In this document: one piece after another, positions 8,375 to 19,025 of the stretch
How the letters are laid out: each line of letters opens with the position of its first letter
How positions within the stretch are numbered: position 1 is the first letter of the stretch
DNA from: Aureococcus anophagefferens
Lineage: Eukaryota; Sar; Pelagophyceae; Pelagomonadales; Pelagomonadaceae
DNA: 64,000 nucleotides
NCBI RefSeq assembly: GCF_000186865.1
Contig: NW_008705592.1
Span: 1-64,000 of the forward strand
Direction of reading: 5' to 3'
The notes under the pieces: model-generated
The model's database searches: none
The model's input: the letters and a program-made list of their open reading frames with translations, nothing else
Told to the model about the DNA's origin: nothing
Position numbers and translations under genes: made by a program

Positions 8375-9990
8375 ATGGAGGTCGCCCCACCCGTCGCCCC
8401 GGCCGCGGGCCAGCCCGCGGGCTCGAAAAGAGACCTCTCGCCCGGCGGGGCCGCGGGGGCTCCCCGGCCGAAGCGGAACTGCGCGCCGGCGCACCCCGGG
8501 GCTCCCGACATTCGAATGTCAGGCGAGGAGCCCGAGGAGAAGGCGAAGAAGCCGCCCAAGGCCAAGGCCCCGCTGATCCCCATCAAGCACAGCCGCGTCG
8601 GGCCCGACTTCCAGGCGCGCCCACCCGGCGCCCTCCGCGCGCGCGCGCGCGCGCCGATCGCCGCCGTTCGCAGGTCGCGCTCGAGGAGCTCGCGGCGCCG
8701 GCGGGCGCGTCCTACCCGCGGCCCGTGGCGCCCGTGGCGCCCTGGCCCGACGCGGAGCCGCCGGACGCTAGGCCCGCGCCGTCGCCGCGGCTCGCGCGCG
8801 AGGGCGCGGGCGCGGCGGGCGCGCCGCGCGCGACGCCGTGGCGCCTCGAGCCCGTCGCGCCGAGCGCGCGGACCGCGGCGGCGGCGGCGGTGCTCGGCGC
8901 GCCGGGCGCCGAGCCCGGCGACGCGCCGCGGGCCGCCCGCGCCGTCGAGCTGCTCCGGGGCTCGAACATCGTCGGGCGCACGCGCGAGACGCAGCTCGTC
9001 GACCTGCGATTGAGCCGCCAGCACGTCGACGTCTACGTCGACGAGCGGAACGACGTCTGGGTCCTGCCCCTCTACCGCTACGGCGACGTCGTGACGCTCA
9101 ACGAGCGCCTCATCAAGAAGATGGACGGGCGGCGCCAGGTGAGCCGCGGCGACGTCGTCTGCCTCTGGAAAGACGAGTTCGGGTTCCGGCTCGAGCTCGC
9201 GCGGCCGTCCGCGGACGAGGCGCGCGCGCGCGAGCGCCGCGCGGCGCGGGGCTTCGCCGAGGATCCCGTGGTGGCGTCGGCGGAGTGCCTCTGGCGGCCG
9301 CCGCGCGACGCGGCGACGCGCGCGGCGTGCGACGCGCTGCTCGACGGCGCGGAGCCCGGCGCGGAGGCGGGCGCGCTCTTCGCGCTCTACGGCGCGGGCT
9401 ACGACTGCGGCGACGACGGCGCGGCGGCCAAGGCCGCGCGCGCCGTCGGCGGCAGCCGCGCGCTCGCGCAGCGCTGGGAGGCCGCGGAGTCGCCGCCGGA
9501 GCCCGCGCCCGCGCCCGCGGCGGCCGCCGAGGGCCCCGCCGGCGGCGCGCCCCCGGTGACGGGCGGCGCGTGCCTCGGCGCGTCCATGCTCCGCCACCGC
9601 AAGTCCATGCGCTTCGTGAGCCTCGAACTCGCGCTGCCCGTCGGCGACGTGCTCAACTACTACTACGCCGTCTACAAGCCGCGGTCCGGCGGGTCCTACG
9701 CGCGCTTCAAGGCCGACATGGCCAAGGTCCAGCACGCCCAGCGCACGCGCGACGGCGGCCTCGTGCCGTCCTGGCACAAGCAGCTCCCGGACGTGCCCCT
9801 CGTCGACGACGGCAACGCGGACCACTGCGACGCGTGCCGCGGCGGCGGCGAGCTCCTCTGCTGCGACACGTGCGAGCGCGCCTACCACCTCGAGTGCTGC
9901 GGCCTCGCGGCCATCCCGGAGGGCGACTGGAGCTGCCCCAAGTGCCACGCGGCCCTCGACGCCGCGCGGCGAGCCGCGCCCGCGCAGTGA
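8375..9990 (+). CDS. ELM2-FHA-SANT-PHD chromatin reader
   Basis: Two exons (8375-8614, 8674-9990) give 518 residues. The join creates an ELM2 core: IKHSRVGPDFQ in exon 1 and VALEELAAP in exon 2, matching the VGPEYQA...P pattern. Next is an FHA-like domain (NIVGRTRETQLVDLRLSRQH, then DVVTLNERLIKK). Then comes a SANT-like part (MRFVSLELALPVGDVLNYYY) and a C-terminal PHD finger (CDACRGGGELLCCDTCERAY, then CCGLAAIPEGDWSCPKC). ELM2/SANT proteins scaffold histone deacetylase complexes, PHD fingers read histone tails and FHA domains bind phosphothreonine, so a nuclear reader/scaffold is likely. The 59-bp intron is GC-AG and is not an introner. The ATG at 8375 is the first in frame ahead of ELM2. Confidence 0.82.
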
Positions 9991-10544
9991 CCGCGGACCC
10001 GCCGCGGACCCCCCCCCTGCCGCCTCTCCGCCGCGCGCGCCGCGGCGGCCCCGCCTCTAAATCACACCCGCCTGGCCCCGTATTGGTCTCGTCGTGTTAT
10101 GGCTTGTCGGAACGGCGGAGCCGTAGCCTAGCCGTGCTCGACGCGCCGTTCAAGTCGGCCGGCAAGCCCGGGCTGTTCATCCTCGCGATTGATGAGCGAG
10201 AGTCGACTCGGCCATCTCACTCCGCGACTGCGCCGAGAGCTGCTCGAGCTGGACAGCTCGCCAAGTGGCAGCGACCTTGAATCACACGTTGATGCACGAG
10301 TGCAGCCCCACGATGGGCTCCACTAAAATCCGTGCTGCCCCAATCGCGACCTCCTAGCCCACTCATGAGCGGCTTCGCCGAAGATACGGCGCCGCGCCTC
10401 TTCGTCGCGACCTGTCGCACATCCGTGCGGCCCGCACCATCACCGACCGCGCCGGCCTGCTACGACATCGTACGCGCGAGTTAATCTCGATCTTTGGCTG
10501 AGACGCGTCCCCAGAGCCGGGGCATCTGCGCTCCTGACGAGTGG
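9991..10544. other. Intergenic, nothing recognised
   Basis: About 550 bp between the PHD gene and the CCCH gene. GC content is lower after 10080. No frame with coding-like third positions, no tRNA and no introner core were seen. It probably holds the 3' end of one transcript and the promoter or 5' region of the next. Confidence 0.5.
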
Positions 10545-12215
10545 ATGACTTCCGCACATCGTAAACGAGACGTGATCAAGGAATTCAAGGAGCATTGCGG
10601 GCGTCACGCTTACACGTGGAAGCTGATAGACGAGGACCCGCAGAACCATCCGGGCTGGTCGGGGGGCGTGATGCTCGCCGAACACCGTCTCTTTCGCACG
10701 AAAATGTGCTTCTACGGGCCCGTCTGCAAATTCCGAGACACCTGCTCATTCGCGCACTCCGAGGCGGAGTTACGACAGCCGACGGTATTTTCGCACCTTG
10801 ACGAACAATGGACGTTCAAACTGGAAATTACCACGGGACGGGAGCCCATCGTCGTCATGGGCTCCCCGCGCGGCAGCTTCTTGGACGCCAAGGTGGACGT
10901 CTTCGAGCGCGCCATGCGCGGCTTCGCGGACGGCCCCGCGGCGCCGGCGCCGGCCTCGCCGCGCTACGGCGGCGGCGCGCCGGCGCGGGCTGCGACGCGC
11001 TACGTCGCCAACGCGGTCTCCTCGTCCCTGTCGCAGACCATCACCAAGTCCCTCGTGCGGACGTGCGTGATGATGCTGGCGGAGGCGCGCTTCCCCGAGC
11101 ACGACTGGCGGAAGCGGCTCGGGGCGAAGGTCGGCTCGTCGCGGCCGATGTTGATGCGCATCGTGCGCGACCACTACGAGTCGTTCAACAAGTTCCTCGA
11201 GTGGCACCAGCTCGAGATCTTCGGCGAGCACGCGGCGGACGTCGACGACGCCGCGCCCGCCGACGTCGGCCCGCAGGCGGCCTCGATGGGCGACGCCGTC
11301 GAGTTCATGACGTCGTCTCGGAAGGGGTTTCGCTTGTTCTCCGGCGATCGATCCGCGCCGCACGCCGCGTTCGCCGCGGAACTCGCCGAGATCGTTCCCG
11401 AGGGCGGCATCATGATGCGCGAGCTGACGGACGAGCTCCAAGGCCACCGCGGCGCCGTCGGCGCGACCACGACGTTCAAAGTCCCGTACCTCCTGGTCTA
11501 CCTGCGCCTCTTCCCGAAGGCGTATCGAGTCGAGCACATCGTCGACCTCGGAGACAAAAAAAACTGGTTCGCGCACCGCGTCTTCCTCGTCGCCTCGCGC
11601 GCCGCGGCGCCGGCGGTCGCCGAAGCGCAGGACGTGCCCGCCGACGGTCCCCTCGCCGCGCTGCTCGACCGACTCGGCCTCGGCGAGTTCCACGCCGCGC
11701 TCGCGAGCGAAGACGTGACGGTCGACGTCCTTCCGCTCCTGGAGCTCGACGACCTCCTGGAGCTGGGTCTGCCCACGTCCGCGGCCATCAAGATCCTCGC
11801 CGAGTTCGCGCCGCCGTCGGAGCGCGAGCCGCCCGAGCCCGCGGACGCCGCGCCGGAGTCGGACGGTTACGCCGCGCCGGAGTCGGACACCGCGCCGGAG
11901 TCGGACGCCGCGCCGGAATCGCGCCCGCCCGAAGCCGACGGCGGCGCCGCGGCGCGCGAGAACGAGCGCCTCCGCCGCAGCGTCGCCGTCCTCGAGAGCC
12001 GCCTCGCGGCGTTCCAGGCCCGCGTCGCCGAGATGGACCGCATGATCCTCTGCCGCGTGTGCACGCTCCGGAAGAGCGACATGGTGATCCTGCCCTGCGC
12101 GCACGCGATGCACTGCGCCGAGTGCCTCCGCGGCTGGGACTGCTGCCCCACGTGCGGCGCCGCGATCGAGGACCGGATCCCCTGCACGCTCTTCGACGAG
12201 GCGGTGCTGCGGTAG
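10545..12215 (+). CDS. CCCH zinc-finger, SAM and RING domain protein (probable E3 ligase)
   Basis: A 556-residue single-exon frame from the ATG at 10545. An in-frame extension upstream has no ATG. Near residue 40 is a CCCH finger, MCFYGPVCKFRDTCSFAH, an RNA-binding type. Near residue 370 is a SAM-like domain (LLDRLGLGEFHAALASEDV, then LLELGLPTSAAIKIL). Repeats of APESD follow, then a short coiled coil (ENERLRRSVAVLESRLAAFQ). The C-terminal RING finger is CRVC...CAHAMHCAEC...CCPTC. RING domains recruit ubiquitin E2 enzymes, so an RNA-linked ubiquitin ligase is plausible. The stop codon is also the start of a 65-bp tandem repeat. Confidence 0.8.
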   Translation: MTSAHRKRDVIKEFKEHCGRHAYTWKLIDEDPQNHPGWSGGVMLAEHRLFRTKMCFYGPVCKFRDTCSFAHSEAELRQPTVFSHLDEQWTFKLEITTGREPIVVMGSPRGSFLDAKVDVFERAMRGFADGPAAPAPASPRYGGGAPARAATRYVANAVSSSLSQTITKSLVRTCVMMLAEARFPEHDWRKRLGAKVGSSRPMLMRIVRDHYESFNKFLEWHQLEIFGEHAADVDDAAPADVGPQAASMGDAVEFMTSSRKGFRLFSGDRSAPHAAFAAELAEIVPEGGIMMRELTDELQGHRGAVGATTTFKVPYLLVYLRLFPKAYRVEHIVDLGDKKNWFAHRVFLVASRAAAPAVAEAQDVPADGPLAALLDRLGLGEFHAALASEDVTVDVLPLLELDDLLELGLPTSAAIKILAEFAPPSEREPPEPADAAPESDGYAAPESDTAPESDAAPESRPPEADGGAAARENERLRRSVAVLESRLAAFQARVAEMDRMILCRVCTLRKSDMVILPCAHAMHCAECLRGWDCCPTCGAAIEDRIPCTLFDEAVLR

Positions 12216-12405
12216 AGGGTTAGAGTCCTGGGACGTCGGTGGTTAGAAAAGGGGGCCCGCGCGCGGCGTCGGCGCGGTAGAGGGTTAGAGAGTCCTGGGA
12301 CGTCGGTGGTTAGAAAAGGGGGCCCGCGCGCGGCGTCGGCGCGGTAGAGGGTTAGAGTCCTGGGACGTCGGTGGTTAGAAAAGGGGGCCCGCGCGCGGCG
12401 TCGGC
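12209..12405. repeat. Three tandem 65-67 bp repeats spanning a stop codon
   Basis: Units start at 12209, 12274 and 12341, each beginning GCGGTAGAGGGTTAGAG and ending GGCGTCGGC. Unit 2 has two extra bases. The first unit contains the stop of the CCCH/RING gene, so the duplication began inside the coding end. Confidence 0.9.
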
Positions 12406-12643
12406 GCGCGGTGGGGTCTTCGGCGAGCGCCGCGGGCGTCCCGCGGCCGTCGCGTCGCCTGCGCGCCGACGAAAGGCCTCGGCGCGGCACGGGGTGGGCG
12501 CGCGCGAGGTGAGTGTAGAGTCGGCCACGGTCCGTCTCGCGAGGAAAGAGAGACCGACGCGCCGGCGGGGAAGAGCCCGGCGCGCGGCAAAAAGTGAGTC
12601 TCGCTCTCTCGAACACAATTTCGACGGCGCGGCGTCGCGCAAA
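12406..12643. other. Convergent intergenic region
   Basis: Lies between the stop-codon repeats and the V-ATPase stop. GC-rich with no coding signal seen; presumably 3' untranslated sequence of both neighbours. Confidence 0.4.
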
Positions 12644-13227
12644 TCACTGGCAGTCGGCGGATTGCTGGGAGAGGATGAGGGCGACGATGAGGCCGTAGAG
12701 GCCGAGCGCCTCGGCGAAGATGAGGATGAGGATCATTCCCACGAAGAGCTTCTCCTGCTGGCCGACGGCGCGGACGCCCGCGTCGCCGACGACGCCGATG
12801 GCCATGCCCGCGGCGAGGCCGCTGAGGCCGCAGCAGAGGCCCGCGGCGAGGTACGCGTAGCCACTGAAGGACGAGAACTTCGTCGTGCCGCCCGAGCCCG
12901 CGTCGGGCTTCGTGATCGCGCCCTGGAGGATGACGGCGACGATGAGGCCGTAGATGCCGAGGACGCCCGCCATGACCACGGGGATGATGTTGCGCATGAC
13001 GAGGCCCGGGTTCATGACGCCCATGGACGCGATGCCGACGCCGGACTTCGCCGTGCCGTACGCGGCCCCGATGTTCGCGAAGACGAGGGCCGACGTGACG
13101 CCCTGGGGCGCGCGGGAACGTTCCGGGGCGGCCGGGGGGGGGCGGGCGGGGGGCGGGGGGCGCGCACCATGAAGCCGAAGAAGGGCGCCGACGTCGGGCA
13201 CGTCTCCGTCGACAGCACCGTGATCAT
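12644..13227 (-). CDS. VMA3: V-type ATPase proteolipid subunit c
   Basis: Two exons (13227-13168, 13102-12644) give 172 residues, close to the family's usual 155-165. Subunit c forms the proton-carrying ring of the V0 sector in vacuolar membranes. The splice joins [10 protein letters not shown] to [20 protein letters not shown], the classic start of helix 1. Four hydrophobic helices follow. The proton-binding glutamate is in helix 4, [18 protein letters not shown]. The 65-bp intron (13167-13103) is GT-AG, very pyrimidine-rich, and is not an introner. The ATG at 13227 is the first usable one; a further upstream exon cannot be excluded. Confidence 0.93.
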
Positions 13228-13490
13228 GAGCTCCTGCGGCGTTTGCGGTGAGGTAGAGCGGGGCGCGGCGCGGGCGGGGCGAGGCGGCGGGCCGCGCGCG
13301 CGACGAGAGGGTCCGGGGCGTCCCGGGCAGCGCGTCGGACGCCGGCGCTCGCGGGCAGCATCGTGCGGTCGGCGGCGACGCGACGGCGGCACAGGCTCGA
13401 CTTGCCTCAAACCCTACTCAAGTAGAAACGCAGGCGCTTGCAAAGCGCGCGCCTCGCCGGGGGCGGGGGTCCAACCAGCGTCGTCAAGGC

Positions 13491-14257
13491 GCGCAAGGAG
13501 CGCGGCGACGGCGACGCGACGTACTACACGCTCCAGTACAAGCTCTTCGCGTCGAGGCAGGCCCGCATGGCGAAGAAGTCGTCCGTGGCGCCCGTCGACA
13601 TGCTCTTCCTCCGAACCACGCCGAGCGCGTGTCGGTCCTCATCCTCTCGAACTGTAGTTGCAGTTTAAGTCTGAGTAATTGCCTTTGCTCAACAAACGAT
13701 GAGAAGGAATCGGATACAGCCAGTTTCAGTTTGACTCCAAAGTCCAGGTGGAGCTGGTTGTAGATGTCATGCATGGCGTCTATGAAGCAGCTGCCAGTGG
13801 TATCCAGCTTTTTCATTACTCGGACTCGGAGGGCGACGACTCGGTCATTTCCGACGACGGCGAGTCCATGAATTCCCGGCCCACGAGCGACGGCGGCGAC
13901 ACCATCTCGCGCGAGAAGGTGGTGAACTTCAACGATGTCACGGCCGAGGGCGCCGCGTTCGTGGACATCTCAGGCTTGTGCCCCGAGGGGGACAGCGTCG
14001 ACGCCCAGTGGCCCCACGAGTCCCACGTGAAGTTCATTTCCGAGAACGGCGGCATCGAGACGTACAACCAAGTCGTGATGGACAACACGTCCGCCAACAA
14101 GAACAGCTGGACGTTGCTGGAGGCGACGCGTGCCTCCGGTGTCTTCGACGGCGGCCTTCGACCGCGGCCTTCGACCGCGGCCTTGCGATCCATGCTACCG
14201 CAACACCCATCCCCGGGGACTCGGACACCCCCGGCCCTTACGCGCCCCCCCCCTAGC
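13491..14257 (+). CDS. Possible two-piece hypothetical gene, uncertain
   Basis: Two plus-strand stretches have GC-rich third positions: about 13491-13640 (GDGDATYYTLQYKLFASRQA, then MAKKSSVAPVDMLFLRTT) and about 13806-14145 (HYSDSEGDDSVISDDGES, then KVVNFNDVTAEGAAFVDISG). They are separated by an AT-richer stretch, 13640-13805, that has an open minus-strand frame (FIDAMHDIYNQLHLDF). No start codon or convincing splice sites were found, so this may be a fragment interrupted by an insertion. The end overlaps the stop of the next minus-strand gene. A short CGACCGCGGCCTT repeat lies at 14155-14185. No function is recognised. Confidence 0.3.
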
Positions 14258-17200
14258 GTATGCGGTCGCGGTCGCCCATGTCCTCCCAGGGCCGGTCGTC
14301 GGCGTCGGACTTGGTCACGGACCCCTCGTCGGCCTTGGCCGCGGCGACGGTCGCGCGGCCCGCGTCGGCCGGGAGCGGCGCGCCGCGGCCCGGCGTCCGC
14401 GGCGTCTTCTCCTGCTTGATGACGGCCATGGCCGCGCGGCCGCCGTGGGCCGCGTAGGCCTTGTTCGCCGCGGACGCCGCGGACGTCGCGAGCTTGAGCT
14501 TGCGCTTGTCCTTCTTGATCGCCGTGTTGAGGCACGTGACGAAGCCCGTCTGCGCGTGGCTGAGGAAGGTCTCGAGCTTGTCCTGGAGGGAGATGTAGGG
14601 GTTCGTGTTCTTGTAGACGGCGATGGCGCCCAGCGCCTCGAGGAACTCGGGGTAGATCATCGACTCGCCGCCGCCGCCGACCTCCGTGGACCCCGCGGAG
14701 TCCTCGCCGAGCTGGACGTCCTGGAAGACCTTGCGCGCGCTACCCGCGGGGAAGTCGTGCTTCGCGTCGGCGGGCGTCGTCACGACGCGCGCGTCGCGCA
14801 TCATGCGCAGGAAGCCCGGCCCGGACAGCGCGGGCTGGCCCGGCACGTGGCCCTCGACGACGGCGGGCGCCGTCGCGAAGATGCGGAAGATGCGCGCGAG
14901 GACGACGCGGTGCTTGCGGAAGACCTTCTGGACCGCGTCCATGGCGAGCTCGCCGCGGAACGTGTCGCGGTTGCTCTGCGCCGCGCGCGGCAGGATCACG
15001 TCCTCGACCAGGCGCCGGAGGCACTCGTCCGGCGGGAGGATCGCGTGGTGGTCGTCGCGGCCGTCCGGGGGCCGCAGCTTGAGCATGGCCACGTACAACA
15101 GCGCCTCGACCCACTCGCCGGGCCCGAGCTCGCGCTCGCCGTCGTCGAGCGCCCAGCCGCCGTCGGCCTCGTCGTCGTCGTCGTCGTCCGCGGCGCGCGC
15201 CGCGACCGTCGTCGCGCGCGGGTTCCCCCGCGTCGTCGCGCGGGCCCCGCCGCCCGCGGCGGCGGCGGCGAGCTTCGTCTTGCGCGTCGGCGACCGGGAC
15301 CGCTCGCTCTCCATGAGCTTCTTGAGCTCCGGGTCCGCGTCGTCGATCTCCGCCTGGACGCGCCGCACCTCCTCGAGGCTCTCCTCGTAGTAGGCCCGCT
15401 TCCGCTCCTCGGCGGCGAGGCGCCGCGCCTCGTCCTCGGCGTCGAGCGTCATGTCGAAGACCCGCCGCGCGGTGTCCTTGGTGAAGCGGAAGAGCGCGAA
15501 CTTCTCGCGGCACTCGTCCGCGTCGTCGGGCGACCCGCGGCGGAAGCACCACGTGTGGCGCTTGTCGATGATGCGGCAGTCGCCGAGGAAGACCATCCAC
15601 TCGTGGGCGCTCATCTCGTCCGCGGACCCCGCCTCGCCGGAAGCCGCGTAGAACCGGAAGACGCGCCGCAGGTCCTCGAAGTAGTCGCGGAGCACGGCCT
15701 CGGCGCCGCGGCCCCAGGCGTCGACGTCGTCGAAGCTGTAGGGCTTGATGAGCGCCTCGAGGCGGCCCCGGTCGCTCAGCTCGCCGCGGCCCAACACCAA
15801 CGCGCGCGCCTCCGCCGCGTCCTTCTCCGCCTCGACGTGGTCCTCGTGGATGACCTCGACCTTGCGGGGCACCTCGCGGATGCCCAGCTCGTGGGCCGCG
15901 CAGTAGGCCACCGCCGCGCCGCCCCGCCGGCCCCGGAACGTCGTGAACGCGGCGAACTCCGCGCGGAGCCGCTCGTCGGCGATCGCGACGGGCGCGGTCC
16001 GCGGCTCGTTCGCGTGCTTGCTGTGGCCGTCGACGCCGCCGCCGGCGACCATCTGGTCCATGTCCGCGTGCTTGTGCGCGTCGCGGAGCGACGGCGGCGG
16101 GTCGATGGGCGTCGGGAGCAGCTCCCGGCGCGCGCGGAGGCCGAAGAGCGCGTACGACAGGTCCGTGAGCTTCGCGCGGAGCGGCGCGAAGGCCGCGCGG
16201 CCCCGCGCCGCGTCCTCGCGGACGACGTCGACGTCCCCGGCGAGGTCTTTGAGGGCCGCGCACGTCCGCGTGAGCTTCGCGAGCGCGGACTCGAAGGCCG
16301 CCGCGGGGTCGTCCGTCGTCTCGAGGTCCTTGCCGCGCCAGGCGCGCCACTTCGCCTCGCCCGCCGTGCCCTCGAGGACCGACGCGACCTCGCCGCTCGC
16401 CGCCTCCCAGTCCTCCGCGAGCTCGAGCCACCGCCGCGTCGCCGCGCGGCGCCGCCGCCAGGGCCCGGACCCGCGCACGGGCCCCAGGCCGTGGTGCGTG
16501 AGCATGAGCCGCGCCAGCAGGGCGCAGCCCACGGACGCGTCGCCCGCGCGCACGAGGCCTGGGCAGGACAAGAGTGCGAAATTCCCAACTTCAAAGGCTC
16601 CTCTCTCGGCCGGTTTCCACTCGTTTCGGCTGATTTTTGGACGAGCGATCACCTCTCGGAACGGTCTCGAAGCGTGGATGTTTTTTCCAGAACGCGCGCG
16701 CGCGGAACACTCACGTTGAAGCGACGTTGAATCACTCTTGTCCTGCCCTGCACGAGGCTCGGCGTCGCGAAGCCCGTCGCGGGCGGCTCGAGGACGCCGA
16801 GCGTGCGGAAGACGTGGTCGAGGCGCTCGTTGGGGTCGATCTCGTCCTCGAGCATGACGCGCCGCTTGTCGTTGCGCACGGCCTGGGCGAGCTTGCGCTG
16901 CTTCGCGCGCGCGCCGGTCTTGAGCGGCGACCCCGCGCCGCCGCCGCCGCCGCGGCCCCGCGGCGCCGCGGCGACGCGGATCGCCGCGCGCTGGCGCCGG
17001 CTCCCGCCGGCGGGCGCCTCGACCTTCTTCTCCCCCGGCTCCCTCTCCTCGTCGCTCTCGCTCAGCACGTCGTCGAGGAAGGACGCGTCGTCGCGGTAGT
17101 CGCGCGGCGCGCCGTCGTAGAGCTCCGCGGGCGCGACGCACGCGAGCAGCAGGCTGAGGATCGTCCCGTCCCGCAGGTCCTCGCCGAAGTTGCGCAGCCG

Positions 17201-18889
17201 CCGCTGCGCGAGGTGGGGGCCCCGCCGGAGCACGAAGGACGCCCAGCGCAGCACGAGCAGGTCCGGCGCCCAGCCCAGGAGCTGCTCCGCGGCGTCGGGC
17301 TCGACGGCCGCGTCGCGCCGCGCGATCTGGTCGAGGCGCAGGCGCCGCTGGCGCCGCGCGGCCGTGCGCGCGCGCTCGTGGTCGCCCGCGAGGCGCAGCG
17401 CGACCTTGCCCCGCCGCTTCTCGGCCCACCGGTCGAACTCCTCCTGGAGCTGGAGCACCTGGCGCGGCACGGCGCCCTCGCCGCCGCCCTCCCAGCCGCC
17501 GGGCAGCGCCTCGAGCTTCGCCGCGAGCTGCGCGCTCTTGAGCGCGTGGAGCCGCTGTTCCGCGTCCTCGCGCGCGTCGGCCTTCAACCGCGCGATCTCG
17601 CGGCTCCGCTCGAGCGCGAGCGCGTCCGCGTCCGCCACGACGCCGAGCTCCGCGAGCTCCGAGGGCTCCATGGCCAGGCAGGCGATGGCGTGGGCGCAGG
17701 GCGCCTCGAAGGCGTCCGCGAGCGCGCCGCGGATCCTCCGGACGATCTCGTCGCCCGCGTTCTTCGTCGCGGCGGACAGCGCGCCGTTGAGGCCGCAGTG
17801 GCGCTCGAAGCGGCCGCTCTGGAGCAGGCGCCGGCACTCGGCGACGCGCCGCCGCGTCTCCGCGAGCGCGGCCTTCTCCTCGTCGACGGACGCCCTGCAC
17901 GCCGCGCGCTTCGCCGTCAGCGCCTCGAGCTCCGCGCCGCGCGCGCGGACGAGCGCCTCGTCGTGCTTCGTCTCGCCCGCGTCCCGCAGGCGCCGGCTCG
18001 CGCAGGCCTCGATGTGCCAGTGCTCGAAGGCGGCCCTGGCGATGGTCTCGCGCGCGACGGCGAGCGCGGCCGAGGTCCCGTCGCCGCCGCCGCCGAGCGC
18101 GGCGAGCACGAAGCCCGCGCCGCGCGCCTTCTTCGCGACCTTGCAGAAGTGGGTGCGCATCGTCGCCGCGCGCTGGGCCTCGCAGAGCTCGCGCAGCGCG
18201 CGCCAGCAGTAAAAAACCAACGTCCGCAGGCCCTGGTCGCGGACGTGGAGCAGCGCCATCGCGCCGTCCGCGCGCAGCTTCCGGCTCCGGTTCCGCATGT
18301 CCTCCATCTGCTCGACGGCGATGCGCCGCCGCGCGAGCTCCGACACCTCGCTCTGCAGGTTGAAGACCGTGTCGAAGCAGGGCGTGTGGCGCATGAACTC
18401 CGCGAGGCGCGACCCCGCGGCCATGCGGCCCTGGAGCGACGGGCCCCGGCCGCCGCCGGGCGGCCCGCCCCCGGGCAGGAAGACGGACTGGCGCGCGGCC
18501 CGCGTGAAGTCGAAGGCCGCCGACGGCGCCGCGTCGGCGACGTGGCCCTGGGCGTCCGTGTCGACGTAGATGAAGGACACGCACAACCGGCGGAGCATCG
18601 GCAGATGCGCGTAGCGCTCGCGCTGGCGGAGCACCGCGTCGACCGTCGCCGCCGCGAGCGCCGTCGCGAGGCGCGGCTTCGCGACGGCGAGGGCCCGCGT
18701 CAGGTGGTCCAGCGCGTCCGGCTCGCCCGCCGCGGCGAGCGTCGGGATGCGGCAGAGCCAGACCGCCTCCTCGCCCTGGCACCACTCCTCCATGCGGTCC
18801 CGCGAGCTGCCGCCGACGGGCTCGTCGCCGTCGTCCTCGTCGCTGTTCGAGCTGTCCGAGTCGCGGTCGTAGAAGCGGCGGCGGAACAT
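14253..18889 (-). CDS. Large CH-domain protein with coiled coil and EF-hand-like C-terminus
   Basis: Two exons (18889-16759, 16558-14253) give 1478 residues, joined by a family B introner removed as GC-AG, phase 1. The N-terminus is acidic. The first half is helical and coiled-coil-like (RRIAVEQMEDMRNRSRKL). A calponin-homology-like segment (LLVLRWASFVL, then NFGEDLRDGTILSLLL) lies near residue 570. The second half has helical repeats typical of its neighbour at 19026, including DYFEDLRRVFRFYAASG and MSAHEWMVFLGDCRIIDKRH. Such proteins are often found in flagella or the cytoskeleton, but that is inference. It is divergent from its paralogue across 136 bp. Confidence 0.8.
16559..16750 (+). mobile_element. 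Introner family B in the first CH-domain gene
   Basis: 192-bp element with termini CTGGGCAGGACAAGAG and CTCTTGTCCTGCCCTG. Exact duplication CACGAGGC (16551-16558, 16751-16758). On the gene strand the intron 16758-16559 runs GCCTCGTG...CCCAG, GC-AG, phase 1. Confidence 0.95.
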
Positions 18890-19025
18890 GGTACCGGGCG
18901 CAGAGGGCTGCCCCAGACCCGGGAGAGCGCTACGGCGGCATCATGCTTGATACGTCCTGCACCGTGCCGCCGGAGCCGCGGCCTTCCGGCGCTATAGGTG
19001 GGGGTGCTCTCCGGAGACCAGCCCC
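18890..19025. promoter_or_regulatory. Short divergent promoter between CH-domain paralogues
   Basis: Only 136 bp separate the two start codons, so both promoters must lie here. No TATA-like motif was recognised. Inferred from layout alone. Confidence 0.4.

Noticed and set aside
10494..10544. Longer start for the CCCH/RING protein beginning at 10494
   Set aside because: Position 10494 is TTG, not ATG. The first ATG in frame is at 10545.
13484..13816. Minus-strand frame with FIDAMHDIYNQLHLDF as a transposase fragment
   Set aside because: I could not identify catalytic residues or terminal repeats. It is mentioned only as part of the uncertain region.
14130..18785. Very long open frames on the strand opposite to the CH-domain, polycystin and sacsin genes
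   Set aside because: In very GC-rich coding DNA stop codons are rare on the antisense strand. These frames lack motifs and have poor composition.
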